NCBI GenBank assembly: GCA_021849805.1
Contig: JAJZSL010000002.1
Coordinates: 273,400-318,353, forward strand
DNA length: 44,954 nucleotides
DNA from: a bacterium
GTDB lineage: Bacteria > Verrucomicrobiota > Verrucomicrobiia > Chthoniobacterales > UBA6821
Reading direction: 5' to 3'
Both the position numbers and the translations under genes were made by a program. Positions 33,463-42,300 of this stretch are shown piece by piece. How positions within the stretch are numbered: position 1 is the first letter of the stretch; each line of letters begins with the position of its first letter. The notes beneath the pieces were generated by a model. That model worked only from the letters and a program-made list of their open reading frames with translations, ran no database searches and had not been told where the DNA came from.

Positions 33463-35259
33463 CTAAGACTGATAGAACGTATGCCACAAGAGATCAGTAG
33501 CTCGACGATATAAATCTTCAGCTTGCTCAACATTCCTGCTAGCTAGAGCTCTTAGAGCTTTATCAGAAAGAGTAATAACTTCACCATAGCCCTCTAGAAG
33601 AGATGCTCGAGGATGTTCGCTGTAGGATTCTTTAATTAAAAATAAGTGAGCAGTAGCTTGATTGTGTAAATATGCAGCTCGCTGAAAATCTCCCTCAGCT
33701 AGAATTTCTAGAATTTTATCAAAACGAGTTATTAATTTATCAAAATCATCAAGCATATTTGCTCGAGGATGTTCTCTGAAGATTTCTGAAGTAGCTAACA
33801 AGCGAGTCCTTGCTTTCTTACTGATAATGATCGATCGATTGATTTCTCCTGCTTCTAGTTCTGCAAGGGTTTGGTCATAGAGAGCAATAGTTTCGTTGCA
33901 GGCATTAAGAAAAGATGTTCGAGGATATTCCCTGGAAGTTTCTGATGCTAAGAGCAAGCACGCATAACCTTGATCATTGAAGTACTTAGCTCGATTAGTT
34001 TCTCCGTTATCGAGATCTTCTAGAGCCTGAGTAAAGAGAGTACGAGCGTTATGATAATAAGTAAGAATATTATCTCGAAGGTGCTCGCTGGAGGCTTCTA
34101 GGGTAGTGTGTAAGTGAGCATGAGCTTGATTGATTAAATATATTGCTCGATCGCTATCTGCTATCTCCAGAAGAGCTTCAGCCCGATGTAGAGAAGCAAT
34201 TACTTCACGAAAATCGGCTAGAAAGTGCTCCCTAGGATTCTCTCTGGAGGTTTCAAGAAGGATTCCCATTTGAGCAGAAGCAAGATTATGGAGAATCATC
34301 GCTTTAAGAGTGCTTTCTCTGAGAGTGCTTTCTCTGAGAGTGCTTGCTCTGAGAGTGCTTGCTCTGAGAGTGCTTGCTCTGCTGAGGGCTTCTAGCGATT
34401 CTCGGTGAGTAGAAAAGCATTCATGAAGCATGGTGATTCGCTCAAAGAGAAGTTGCTCTTCCCTAATTCCTGGTTCTTCTATTTCCTCAGTGAGCTTTAG
34501 CAAGATCTCTGCTCCTTCTCTGATGCTCTGTTGATAAGATGCTAAATATTCTGCTCGAGTATGAGCACTCTGAGATTCTTCTGATTTTAGAGCGATCTCT
34601 TGCTCTTTGAGCTTGTGAATATTCTCTTGCAGGGCAAAAGCAAGTCCATGACGAAGTTCTCTCAGGGAGTAGTTGTCTAGAGAATATTCTGGAGAGCCCG
34701 CTGAAGACTCTTCTGTGGAATGGATGAGAGGTCCTATGAAAGATCCTTTGAGAGGAAACTCAATCTTCCCTTCGGCCAGTTGGGCAATCATCTCTACGCC
34801 ATCAAGCTGAGCACTCCTTAGTTTGCCTCCTACTTTATCACCCTCAGCGAGCCCTCTCCCTCGAATCATCTCCAACGCTCTTTCAAAGTACTCTTGGGTT
34901 GAAGCATCTTCTTGATCAATTGCTCTTGGATGCTCGTTCATCAGTGCTGATGCGCTTGCTAGGTGGTTTGTATTTTCAGGTGCTAGAGAAGTTTCCTCGA
35001 TAAGGATTTGATCAAGTGATGTACGCAGATTAGCAGTGAAGATTGCTTCTGAAGTTACTTCTTCTTGCTCTAAGTGCTGTGCTCCTTGAGCAAGATCTGG
35101 AATGGGAGAGTGAGCTCTTGATGAGGAGGGAATCAAGGATTGTTCTACTAAGATTCCATCCAGATGGCCAGCGTGAGGAAATTCTTGCTCAGGAGGTTCA
35201 ATGTCACTGAACTCAAGAGGGGAATTTGTATCGGTTTTGCTGATCGAAGGAGAATTCAT
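33463..35259 (-). CDS. 598-aa helical protein with five 52-residue repeats, unknown function
   Basis: No signal peptide. Residues 1-110 are polar and Ser/Pro/Glu-rich, including NSPSISKTDTNSPLEFSD. Residues about 200-290 form long charged helices. Residues 293-318 carry the five-residue repeat STLRA/STLRE. Residues 338-598 are five consecutive 52-aa repeats with the pattern SREHPRxxxLxxxxxxIxLxxxAL-xxLxxGxxxRAxYLxxQAxAxLLLxxE, three helices each and resembling TPR/SEL1-type solenoids without matching their consensus by eye. A related NEHPRA string appears near residue 108. Not recognised; a T3SS substrate is possible. A 166-bp element lies 13 nt upstream of the start codon. Confidence 0.8.
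   Translation of the reverse strand: MNSPSISKTDTNSPLEFSDIEPPEQEFPHAGHLDGILVEQSLIPSSSRAHSPIPDLAQGAQHLEQEEVTSEAIFTANLRTSLDQILIEETSLAPENTNHLASASALMNEHPRAIDQEDASTQEYFERALEMIRGRGLAEGDKVGGKLRSAQLDGVEMIAQLAEGKIEFPLKGSFIGPLIHSTEESSAGSPEYSLDNYSLRELRHGLAFALQENIHKLKEQEIALKSEESQSAHTRAEYLASYQQSIREGAEILLKLTEEIEEPGIREEQLLFERITMLHECFSTHRESLEALSRASTLRASTLRASTLRESTLRESTLKAMILHNLASAQMGILLETSRENPREHFLADFREVIASLHRAEALLEIADSDRAIYLINQAHAHLHTTLEASSEHLRDNILTYYHNARTLFTQALEDLDNGETNRAKYFNDQGYACLLLASETSREYPRTSFLNACNETIALYDQTLAELEAGEINRSIIISKKARTRLLATSEIFREHPRANMLDDFDKLITRFDKILEILAEGDFQRAAYLHNQATAHLFLIKESYSEHPRASLLEGYGEVITLSDKALRALASRNVEQAEDLYRRATDLLWHTFYQS
33466..34248 (-). repeat. Five 156-bp (52-codon) diverged repeats
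   Basis: The protein repeats begin at residues 338, 390, 442, 494 and 546, each exactly 52 residues apart (the last has 53). The anchor motif is S/F-R/S-E-H/Y/N-PR at the start of each unit and a RAxYLxxQA-like helix at the end. DNA identity between units is low, so the duplications are old, with the unit length kept constant. Confidence 0.85.
34307..34381 (-). repeat. 15-bp x5 tandem repeat within the 598-aa gene
   Basis: Five contiguous units of AGAGTGCTT(G/T)CTCTG (plus-strand reading); three have G and two have T at the variable base, encoding ASTLR and ESTLR. The near identity shows a recent expansion. The multiple-of-three unit keeps the frame. Confidence 0.95.
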
Positions 35260-35272
35260 GAACGTAGCATAA

Positions 35273-35438
35273 TATAGTCAAATTCCTTAGAAATGACAGG
35301 AAATGGACGTGATCTTATTTAAAAAATGGAGCGTTCTCCTCCCATCACCTTATCGTTGAGATAGCGCTTGGTCTTCGGCCTTGCCTTTTTTAAAAATCTC
35401 TCCGTTCTCTCCTGTAATTTCTAAGTAATTTGACTCTA
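35273..35438 (+). repeat. 166-bp inverted-repeat element (MITE-like), copy 5
   Basis: The most diverged full copy: right tip GACTCTA instead of GACTATA, left arm TCAAATTCC, and interior changes such as GTTCTCCTCCCATCACC. It keeps the 166-bp length and both ends. It lies between the start codon of the 598-aa gene (ATG 35259) and the 3' end of comM (35492), so it forms the upstream region of that gene. Confidence 0.88.
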
Positions 35439-35491
35439 AGAAGGAGTTCTACTCGTAGAGCTTCTGATAAAAATTTCTTGAAAATTTGTTT

Positions 35492-37024
35492 CTAGAGTTC
35501 TCGATCAAAATTTCGGTAACTCAATGCTTCAAGCAAATGCTCTTCTTCAATGGAGGAGCAGGCAGTAAGATCAGCAATCGTGCGCGCTACTTTCAAAATA
35601 CGATCATACCCTCGAGCACTAAAATTCAGCTCATTGATTGCTTTTCTTAGCAGCTCACTCCCTCGTGAGGTGAGTTGACAGTGCTGACGGACTTCTCGTG
35701 AGGACATGCGTGCGTTGCAGCTTGTTCTACTTGATGGGCCAAAGCGCTCTTGCTGCCTAAGACGAGCATTGATGATCCGTTCACGAAGATGCATGGAGGA
35801 CTCAGCTTCTTGAGTGCTAGCAAGCTCTTTGTATTCGATGGTGGGAGCTTCTACATGCAAGTCGATGCGATCAAGAAGAGGACCGGAGAGGCGTTGTCGA
35901 TAGCGATCTCGCTGCGATGTTGTGCAGCGGCATTCTTTTTTGGGATCACCATAGTAACCGCAGGGACAGGGATTCATAGCTCCTACCAGCATGAACATCG
36001 ATGGGAACGTCATGGTTCCTGCCGCACGAGAGATTGTTACTTTACCATCTTCAAGTGGTTGACGAAGTACTTCTAGCGTGGAGCGTTGAAACTCGGGTAG
36101 CTCATCGAGAAAAAGAACACCATGATGAGCAATGCTGATTTCTCCAGGAGTGATCGTTGCTGATCCTCCTAAGAGACCTACAGAGGAAATCGTATGATGA
36201 GGATCACGAAAAGGACGCTCAGTAATGATTGACCTACCAGGCTCAAGAAGTCCACAAACACTATGAATTTTGGTAATTTCAAGAGCTTCTTGCAGTGAGA
36301 GGGGTGGCATGATTGTGGGAATACGACGAGCCAACATCGACTTGCCTGATCCTGGGGGTCCAATAAGAAGAAGGTTGTGTCCTCCTGCTACAGCTACTTC
36401 AATGGCTCGCTTGACCTGCTCTTGACCTTTGACTTCACTAAAATCAACATCAAATGAACACTCTTTCTCTAGTAATGTGAGGTGATTTTCCTTTTCAATA
36501 GGGAGTTCTTTCTCCAGGGAGAGAAATTCGTAGGCATCGCGCAAGGTCTTGATTCCATAAACATCGATTCCCTCGACAACAGCTGCTTCTCGTGTATTGG
36601 CTACGGGAAGAAGGACTGCTTTTTTGCCACGAGCACGTGCTTCCAGCGTGAGAGGAAGCGCTCCTTTAATTGGTCGTACTTCGCCAGTCAGTGCCAATTC
36701 TCCCGCAATATAGCAGCGCTGAAGTCGAGGGAGCGAAGCTGATTGAGCAAGAGCAATCATGCCCAGCGCAATAGGAAGATCAAAATTGGGTCCCTGTTTC
36801 TTAATGTCCGCAGGAGCTAAGTTGACTGTAGTTCGTGCTCGAGGCCACTTGTAACCACTGTTGCTGATAGCTGCGATAACACGATCTTTGCTTTCTCGGA
36901 CAGTCGCATCAGGAAGACCGACAACGATAATGGAGGGTTCCCCTGAACCACCGGTATGAATTTCGATTTCTATTTCAGTAGCATCAATTCCAACAGAAGC
37001 AGCAGAAAAGAGTTTTGTGAGCAT
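35492..37024 (-). CDS. comM: YifB/ComM-family Mg-chelatase-like AAA+ ATPase
   Basis: 510 aa. An N-terminal Lon-like ChlI domain ([52 protein letters not shown]), then an AAA+ domain with Walker A GPPGSGKS (about 222-229) and Walker B-type [14 protein letters not shown] Cys cluster ([17 protein letters not shown]) probably binds zinc, and a C-terminal Mg_chelatase_C segment follows ([16 protein letters not shown]). In other bacteria ComM is a branch-migration helicase in natural transformation; that role here is inferred from family. Confidence 0.95.
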   Translation of the reverse strand: MLTKLFSAASVGIDATEIEIEIHTGGSGEPSIIVVGLPDATVRESKDRVIAAISNSGYKWPRARTTVNLAPADIKKQGPNFDLPIALGMIALAQSASLPRLQRCYIAGELALTGEVRPIKGALPLTLEARARGKKAVLLPVANTREAAVVEGIDVYGIKTLRDAYEFLSLEKELPIEKENHLTLLEKECSFDVDFSEVKGQEQVKRAIEVAVAGGHNLLLIGPPGSGKSMLARRIPTIMPPLSLQEALEITKIHSVCGLLEPGRSIITERPFRDPHHTISSVGLLGGSATITPGEISIAHHGVLFLDELPEFQRSTLEVLRQPLEDGKVTISRAAGTMTFPSMFMLVGAMNPCPCGYYGDPKKECRCTTSQRDRYRQRLSGPLLDRIDLHVEAPTIEYKELASTQEAESSMHLRERIINARLRQQERFGPSSRTSCNARMSSREVRQHCQLTSRGSELLRKAINELNFSARGYDRILKVARTIADLTACSSIEEEHLLEALSYRNFDREL

Positions 37025-37108
37025 GAGGTCGGAAGCATCTATCAGGAAAAAGAGCTCTTGTCAAAAACTAAAAATGAACAAATCTCTCTCTAAGATGTCA
37101 AACTTAGG

Positions 37109-37375
37109 ATGACAAAGCTTGTTGTTCCCCCCTTACTTCAACCTTTGTTGCAAGAAATTCATCCTATCGATCATGGAAGTTTGCTCAATGATTCTAAAGA
37201 ACAGCATGAACATGCTATCAGCTTGGAGGAGAATCTTTCACTCTTTCCCCTTTTAGAAAAGAAAAGAGGTCCTCATCCTGATCTCTTCTTGGGAGAGTAT
37301 GCTCATGAGCTCGGCGATCCTCCTAGTTTCAATCCGTGCAAGCTTCTTCACATGAACTTTGCTTACAAAGTATGA
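37109..37375 (+). CDS. Small hypothetical protein
   Basis: An 88-aa open frame from ATG 37109, divergent from comM. Rich in Leu, Pro and His, without hydrophobic helices or known motifs. No ribosome binding site is evident. It is the only sizeable frame in the 37025-37461 gap and does not overlap another gene, but it may be chance. Confidence 0.35.
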   Translation: MTKLVVPPLLQPLLQEIHPIDHGSLLNDSKEQHEHAISLEENLSLFPLLEKKRGPHPDLFLGEYAHELGDPPSFNPCKLLHMNFAYKV

Positions 37376-37461
37376 ATTAGAGAGGCGTTGATATGTTGAA
37401 AGCTCCTGTAGAACCCTCTACGTATGGAGCAACCTTTCATACTACTGAAACTCTAGGGTTT

Positions 37462-39003
37462 TTATGGGTGTGGAAGTTCAGAGGTTGTTAGCTCCCTCAT
37501 TAGAGTCACAATATTTTGGAAAGCTTGTTTTGTTTTCTTTTGAATGAGTGATGTAGGTATAAAATTTTGCAGTGAATTTTTTGGAAGAACATGCGATTGA
37601 TAGGTCATCAGAGTTTTTCTACCCTTGCCCTCTGGAAGCTCGATGTTTTCGAATTGAACAAATCCTTGTTGTTTCTCTAGCATAAAAGATTGTTGAAGCT
37701 GAAAAGAAATTTTCACCCCATTGGATAAATCTTCTCGAGTATTCTTAACTTTGAGCTCCAGTGCCCCTAGAAATGGTACACCTGTACCAATCTTATAGGT
37801 TACGAACTTTTCCGTTGAGTTGCTTTCCTCGGGATGTTCAATAATTTCCTGGCAAGATTGAACGAAACGCTTTGCATTCGCTCTATTTTCAAAGCGTTTG
37901 GCAGCCTCCTCTGGTGTTATATCAATAATTTGATAAAAAGTAGTGGTAGGATAAGTCGCATGATCGTTGTTGGATGTTCTAGTGACAGAGTGATCTTGGA
38001 GAAGAGCTGCTCTTTCTGTTTCAGTAAATTCAGTAAAGTTAGTAAATTGCATAGGAGGCGAGGAACTTTCCTCTTCTTCACTTAGATGAGATGGAGATCT
38101 ACTGCTTCTTGGAGTCAAAGCTTCCGATGGAGTGTCTCGTGGAGTGCTTGGTGGAGTGCTTGGTGGAGTGCTTGGTGGAGTGCTTGGTGGAGTGCTTGGT
38201 GGAGTGCTTGGTGGAGTGCTTGGTGGAGTGCTTGGTGGAGTGCTCTGATTTTTCTCTTTCTGAAGGTTCAGGCTAGAGAACTCCATCTGATAGAGATCAC
38301 AAGCTTTTTTCTCAATTTCAATGAGTTGCTCAAGAATCTCTTGATTGTTTTGAGGAGAATCGCTCGATGAATGTTGGGAAGTTTTAAAAGAAGAGAAAGA
38401 AGAGAACCTTGGAATCATGCTCCTCCATCGTGTCGCTCTTATTTTTGCTTCTTCTGACTCTACCCACCGGCGTCGTGCTTGCCACGCCTGATCGATGGTT
38501 GTTTTTCTTTCTTGATCTTGAGGCTGAAAAGCAGCAGCAGCATCCTCCAGAGCTTTTTTGTAACATGAGTCTCTGTATTTAGAGAGAATGTCCTCCTTAT
38601 TGCCGGTACTCTGTATTATGGTACGAATGATGTCTTGTCGCAACTGAGGTTCCTTTTCTAGTTCTTGTTTTATATCTTTGTAAGCTGATGCCTGCATAAA
38701 CATTTCCTTAGCTCCTGAAGCTGTGATAGGGGAGGTATCATGATGGTGAGAGAAGGCGAAGTTAGCTGCTTCTTTACCGTATTTCTCTTGAAGGTAATCT
38801 TTTAACGTTTGAGTAACTTGCTGCTTCTTCCCACATATCCAAGAATATAATTTCCCTCCAAGAGTATTAGAAGCTGTTTTGAGGACCGGGTTTCCAGTTG
38901 ATTTTTTTTCTATACTGGTAATGATTCGATCATCTTTTATCGCGTTGAGTTGCTCTAGAAGAAAGTCCTCTGTTAGAAGAGGAGAAGTCGATAGCGCACT
39001 CAT
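37462..39003 (-). CDS. 513-aa protein with Pro/Ser/Thr tandem tract, unknown function
   Basis: No signal peptide or membrane segment. Residues 1-250 are mostly helical and charged (QQVTQTLKDYLQEKYGKEAA; RRRWVESEEAKIRATRWRSM). Residues 254-288 are a PPST tandem tract of about eight units, followed by a Ser-rich linker. Residues about 320-513 look globular and beta-rich (ATYPTTTFYQIIDITPEEAA; GVPFLGALELKVKNTREDLS; LMTYQSHVLPKNSLQ), reminiscent of a START-like lipid-binding fold, though this is a weak impression. The two-domain layout with a flexible hinge suits a secreted effector. Not recognised. Confidence 0.75.
   Translation of the reverse strand: MSALSTSPLLTEDFLLEQLNAIKDDRIITSIEKKSTGNPVLKTASNTLGGKLYSWICGKKQQVTQTLKDYLQEKYGKEAANFAFSHHHDTSPITASGAKEMFMQASAYKDIKQELEKEPQLRQDIIRTIIQSTGNKEDILSKYRDSCYKKALEDAAAAFQPQDQERKTTIDQAWQARRRWVESEEAKIRATRWRSMIPRFSSFSSFKTSQHSSSDSPQNNQEILEQLIEIEKKACDLYQMEFSSLNLQKEKNQSTPPSTPPSTPPSTPPSTPPSTPPSTPPSTPPSTPRDTPSEALTPRSSRSPSHLSEEEESSSPPMQFTNFTEFTETERAALLQDHSVTRTSNNDHATYPTTTFYQIIDITPEEAAKRFENRANAKRFVQSCQEIIEHPEESNSTEKFVTYKIGTGVPFLGALELKVKNTREDLSNGVKISFQLQQSFMLEKQQGFVQFENIELPEGKGRKTLMTYQSHVLPKNSLQNFIPTSLIQKKTKQAFQNIVTLMRELTTSELPHP
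38141..38244 (-). repeat. 12-bp tandem repeat (about 8.7 units) encoding PPST
   Basis: Plus-strand unit GGAGTGCTTGGT repeated eight times without change from 38141 to 38236, plus an eight-base partial unit. It encodes (PPST)n on the minus strand. Perfect identity implies recent slippage; the 12-bp unit keeps the reading frame, so length variation between strains is likely. Antisense frames full of WWSA or VECL repeats arise from it and are not genes. Confidence 0.97.
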
Positions 39004-39099
39004 ATTTTTTAATGCTTATTTTAAGCTTATTTTAAAGCTACAGTAAGTTCTCTCTATTCTGAAGAGTTAAAGATTTTAATAGAGGGTACTCAAAAGGGA

Positions 39100-39126
39100 C
39101 GGGAGTGACCATCATAATCACTCCCG
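39100..39126 (-). terminator. Rho-independent terminator after rnpB
   Basis: CGGGAGTGA...TCACTCCCG gives a nine-base-pair stem with a nine-base loop. On the minus strand it is followed by TCCCTTTTGAG. It lies directly after the RNase P RNA 3' end. Confidence 0.75.
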
Positions 39127-39129
39127 CCA

Positions 39130-39500
39130 TGATACGCAGCGATAAGCCGGATTCTGTCAGAGGAAGCAAGCTTCTTCTGGACGATCATTTCTCTCAATGA
39201 ACTTGATCATTGCTTCTCCAAGGAGAAGTGCGACATACCCGGAGTCTCGCTTCACCTGATGATGAAGCATCCAAGCCGGCGACCTGTTCTCCTGTTTTGT
39301 CTTGCACCGCATAGGGTTTTTCGTGCCTCCCAGTTTGCACTGAGAGCGGTGGGCTCTTACTCCGCCTTTTCACCCTTACCACGAGGAGATCCTCGTGGCG
39401 GTTTCTTTTCTGTGACACTCTCCGTCCTTCATTGCTTACGCAAGAAAGGCCCATCTATTCTAAATGGTATGCTGCCGTAGGGTGTCCGGACTTTCCTCTA
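39130..39500 (-). ncRNA. rnpB: RNase P RNA (bacterial class A)
   Basis: The catalytic RNA that matures tRNA 5' ends. Read on the minus strand, the 5' part begins GAGGAAAGTCCGGACACC, the universal CR-I segment. The middle has GGTGAAAAGGCGGAGTAAGA and GTGCAAACTGGGAGGCACG (the class A core), and the 3' part has ACAGAATCCGGCTTATCGC, the conserved CR-V end. About 370 nt, the normal size. The ends are approximate. Short open frames called on either strand here are spurious. A terminator follows. Confidence 0.95.
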
Positions 39501-39616
39501 AAAAAAATAGTTAGAAAAGATATTCCTAAAATATTTCTCTCAGCGATCGTCTGCTTGCGTAGAGCAATTAGTAAATGATGGCTCTCCCAGGCTCAAGAAG
39601 ATTCTCTGGGTCTTTC

Positions 39617-40435
39617 TCAGTGAGTGAGAATCACCTTAAGGCCATCATAGGCAATGAGTATGCCTTCAGGAAGTTGAGCTTCACGAGGAGCATGCGAAAC
39701 TTCATGAGAGCAATGGATGAAGAAAGTTCGCTCTGCCTTGATTTGATGAGCTGCTTGGATAGCTTGATCAAAATTGAGATGAGTTGGATGAAATTGATCT
39801 CTCAGGGCATCTAAGACCAGAATCCTAGCTCCTTGAGCAGCAGCAATAGCCTCTGCAGAGAGCTCTTGGCAATCCGTGTAGTAGGCCAGAAGTTTTTCCT
39901 TCTTCGAGCTAAAAACAAATCCGAGCGTTTTCATGGCACCATGAACTAGTGGAATAGGAGTAATCTCTATCTCTCTCAAGCTCCATGTCTTCTCAATGAG
40001 GTGAGGAATAATGCGCAAATAGCCTTTGGGAGGTTTTTGGGAATTGGAGAATTCAAAAACAAACCCAAAAATTTGCTTCATTTTTTCCATGGTTTCCACC
40101 GAAGCGTAGAGAGGAATGGCACACTGCTGAAGTTCACTAAAGCGTCGCAAGTCATCAAAGCCCATGATGTGATCGGTATGTGCATGCGTTAATAACACGG
40201 CATCAACGTGAGCAAGATTTTCTCGAAGGGCTTGAAATCTTAGATCAGGTGTTGTGTCAATGAGAATCTGTTGATGAGGAGTACGAATCAATACCGAGGT
40301 TCTGGTTCGTCGATCCCGCGGGTCTGGGGAAGTGCAAACAGGGCAGTAACAACCAATCATAGGAACTCCTTGAGAAGTGCCAGTTCCAAGAAAAGTCAGC
40401 ACAAATGGAGGTGCTTGGTAATGATGAGAGTGCAT
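39617..40435 (-). CDS. PhnP-like MBL-fold metal-dependent hydrolase
   Basis: 272 aa, metallo-beta-lactamase fold. It opens with FLGTGTSQGVPMIGC and CYCPVCTSPDPRDRRTRTS, a Cys-rich zinc-binding block typical of the PhnP subgroup. The metal motif HAHTDH is at residues 84-89, with a further Asp in YYTDCQ and His in HPTHLNFDQAI. PhnP is a cyclic phosphodiesterase; the many relatives outside phosphonate operons have unknown substrates. No phn genes are nearby, so only the family can be stated. Confidence 0.92.
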   Translation of the reverse strand: MHSHHYQAPPFVLTFLGTGTSQGVPMIGCYCPVCTSPDPRDRRTRTSVLIRTPHQQILIDTTPDLRFQALRENLAHVDAVLLTHAHTDHIMGFDDLRRFSELQQCAIPLYASVETMEKMKQIFGFVFEFSNSQKPPKGYLRIIPHLIEKTWSLREIEITPIPLVHGAMKTLGFVFSSKKEKLLAYYTDCQELSAEAIAAAQGARILVLDALRDQFHPTHLNFDQAIQAAHQIKAERTFFIHCSHEVSHAPREAQLPEGILIAYDGLKVILTH

Positions 40436-40650
40436 GTTGGTAAGCGGAATCTGAGAAAATGAAGAGGTCCTCTGCAGGACTTGCTTCTGATGAGAAAGAT
40501 TGTGGTCACTCCTACGATAACATGACGAAAGGAATTTTCATGAACAATGATCCTTGCAGCCATCCTTCTTGCTGATCATAGTAAGATTGCTTGTGAGAGA
40601 AAGGTTATTTTTTTCTGTAGCCAAGAAGTTCTAAAAGTTAGTCTCAGCAA

Positions 40651-42300
40651 ATGCTTCGTTCCCTTTTTATTAAAAACCTAGGGTTAGTTCAAGAGCTCCA
40701 CTGGGATGTTCCCTCAGGTTTTGTCGCTATTACTGGAGAAACAGGAGCTGGCAAATCGATGATCCTGGGGGCTCTCCAATTATTAATTGGGGAACGTGCT
40801 GATCGTGGACTCATTCGTTACGGTGCTTCTAGTGCAGTGATAGAGGCTCTTTTTCATTTTCAGAAACCTCAAGAGCTTAATATCTTTTTAGAGGAACATG
40901 GAGTCAATGCTCTGGAAGAGGGAGATCTTCTGCTACGACGTAGTATCACAGCGGAGGGGAGTGGACGTCAGTTTATTAATGGCTCTCCCGCTACCGTCTC
41001 TCTCCTGCGTGATCTTGGCAAGCAGCTACTCGATTTGCATGGACCACATGATCATCAGTCTCTTTTTTCACGTAGTGAGCAAACCTACCTACTCGATGCT
41101 TTCAGTGGCGCTCAAGAGGTAAGAGAAGAATATCAGAGAGCTCGAGAAGCATTAGAAACATTGCGCCGAGAAAAAGAAGAACTTCTTCTTGAGCGTGGAG
41201 GGGTTGAGCTACAGCAACAGCTCGCAGAAGAAGTCGAAGAAATCATGCAAGCTGCACTTGATCCCAACGAAGAGGAGGGTTTGCTGGCTTCTCATCGTGC
41301 AGCAGTTCAAGGCAAGCGTCTCATTGAACTAGCAGCACTAACAACAGAGCGACTCAATAACGATGAAATCAGTGTCACCTCTCTTCTCGGAGAAGCGGTT
41401 CGCTCTTTGCGCGAATTGGCGCGTCTTGATGAACGCTTAGAAAAAGATTTGGAAGAACTCACGCTTCTTGCTCAAAGAATAGAAACAATTGTTATCAATC
41501 TTGAAGATTATGCTCAACGTGTTGAGCTCAATAAGAAAGAAGAACAGCTCGTCGCAGAGCGTCTTGATCTCCTTACGATGCTCAAGCGCAAGTATGGATC
41601 AACATTAGAAGAAGTTATCTCCTCTGGAGAAAGAAAAAAAGAGCATCTTGAGCTCTTATCCAGAACTCAAGAACATCTTTCTGCCTTAGACTTAAGGATT
41701 CAAAAAGCAGAGCAATTCTTGCGCGAGGCAATGGAACGCTTGAGCTTAAAGCGAAAGCAAGGAGCTGGAAAGCTCACGGCTATAGTGACCAGAGCGTTGA
41801 GCGATTTGGGGTTAGAGCATGCTCGATTTGACATTGCTATGGAGCAGACCTTAGAACCTGGTCCTCAAGGAGGAGAGCAAGTTGACTTTCTCTTTGCTCC
41901 CAATGTTGGGGAAGCAATGCAACCGTTGCGCATGATTGCCTCTAGCGGCGAGATCTCTCGTGTCATGCTAGCCTTGAAGTCTGCTGTTGCGAACCAAGAT
42001 CGAATCCCAATTCTTATTTTCGATGAAATTGATGCTAATGTTGGTGGAGAAATAGCCTCTAAGGTTGCTTCAACAATGAAGCGGCTAGCAGATCATCATC
42101 AGGTCCTCTGCATCACCCATCTTCCTCAAGTTGCTGCTGCTGCGTCATCACAGTTTTTAGTAACCAAAGAAATCGCTCAGGGACGCACAAGCACCAAGCT
42201 TCTTGAGCTTGATAGGGGTGCACGAGAAGAAGAAATTGCTCGCATGTTAGGTGGATCTTCTCTCTCTGCTCTAGCTCATGCAAAGAGCTTACTGGGATGA
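40651..42300 (+). CDS. recN: DNA repair protein RecN
   Basis: SMC-like ATPase acting early in double-strand-break repair. 549 aa: N-terminal head half with Walker A GETGAGKS (29-36), a central coiled coil (about 155-370, Glu/Arg/Leu-rich), and the C-terminal half with the signature IASSGEISRVMLALKSA and Walker B LIFDEIDANVGGEIA, then CITHLPQVAAAA. The stop codon overlaps the next start as ATGA, so the downstream gene is coupled. Confidence 0.96.
   Translation: MLRSLFIKNLGLVQELHWDVPSGFVAITGETGAGKSMILGALQLLIGERADRGLIRYGASSAVIEALFHFQKPQELNIFLEEHGVNALEEGDLLLRRSITAEGSGRQFINGSPATVSLLRDLGKQLLDLHGPHDHQSLFSRSEQTYLLDAFSGAQEVREEYQRAREALETLRREKEELLLERGGVELQQQLAEEVEEIMQAALDPNEEEGLLASHRAAVQGKRLIELAALTTERLNNDEISVTSLLGEAVRSLRELARLDERLEKDLEELTLLAQRIETIVINLEDYAQRVELNKKEEQLVAERLDLLTMLKRKYGSTLEEVISSGERKKEHLELLSRTQEHLSALDLRIQKAEQFLREAMERLSLKRKQGAGKLTAIVTRALSDLGLEHARFDIAMEQTLEPGPQGGEQVDFLFAPNVGEAMQPLRMIASSGEISRVMLALKSAVANQDRIPILIFDEIDANVGGEIASKVASTMKRLADHHQVLCITHLPQVAAAASSQFLVTKEIAQGRTSTKLLELDRGAREEEIARMLGGSSLSALAHAKSLLG

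Noticed and set aside
4646-35438. CRISPR array as an explanation for the recurring sequence
   Set aside because: Copies are kilobases apart, 166 bp long and have inverted ends; there is no regular spacer pattern and no cas gene.
38141-38244. Short tandem repeat as a CRISPR array
   Set aside because: Units are 12 bp and contiguous without spacers, in frame within a coding region.
38086-38370. Plus-strand frames with WWSA or VECL repeats
   Set aside because: Antisense reading of the PPST tandem repeat in the 513-aa gene; not independent genes.
39194-39480. Short frames on both strands around 39.2-39.5 kb
   Set aside because: They fall inside the RNase P RNA gene.
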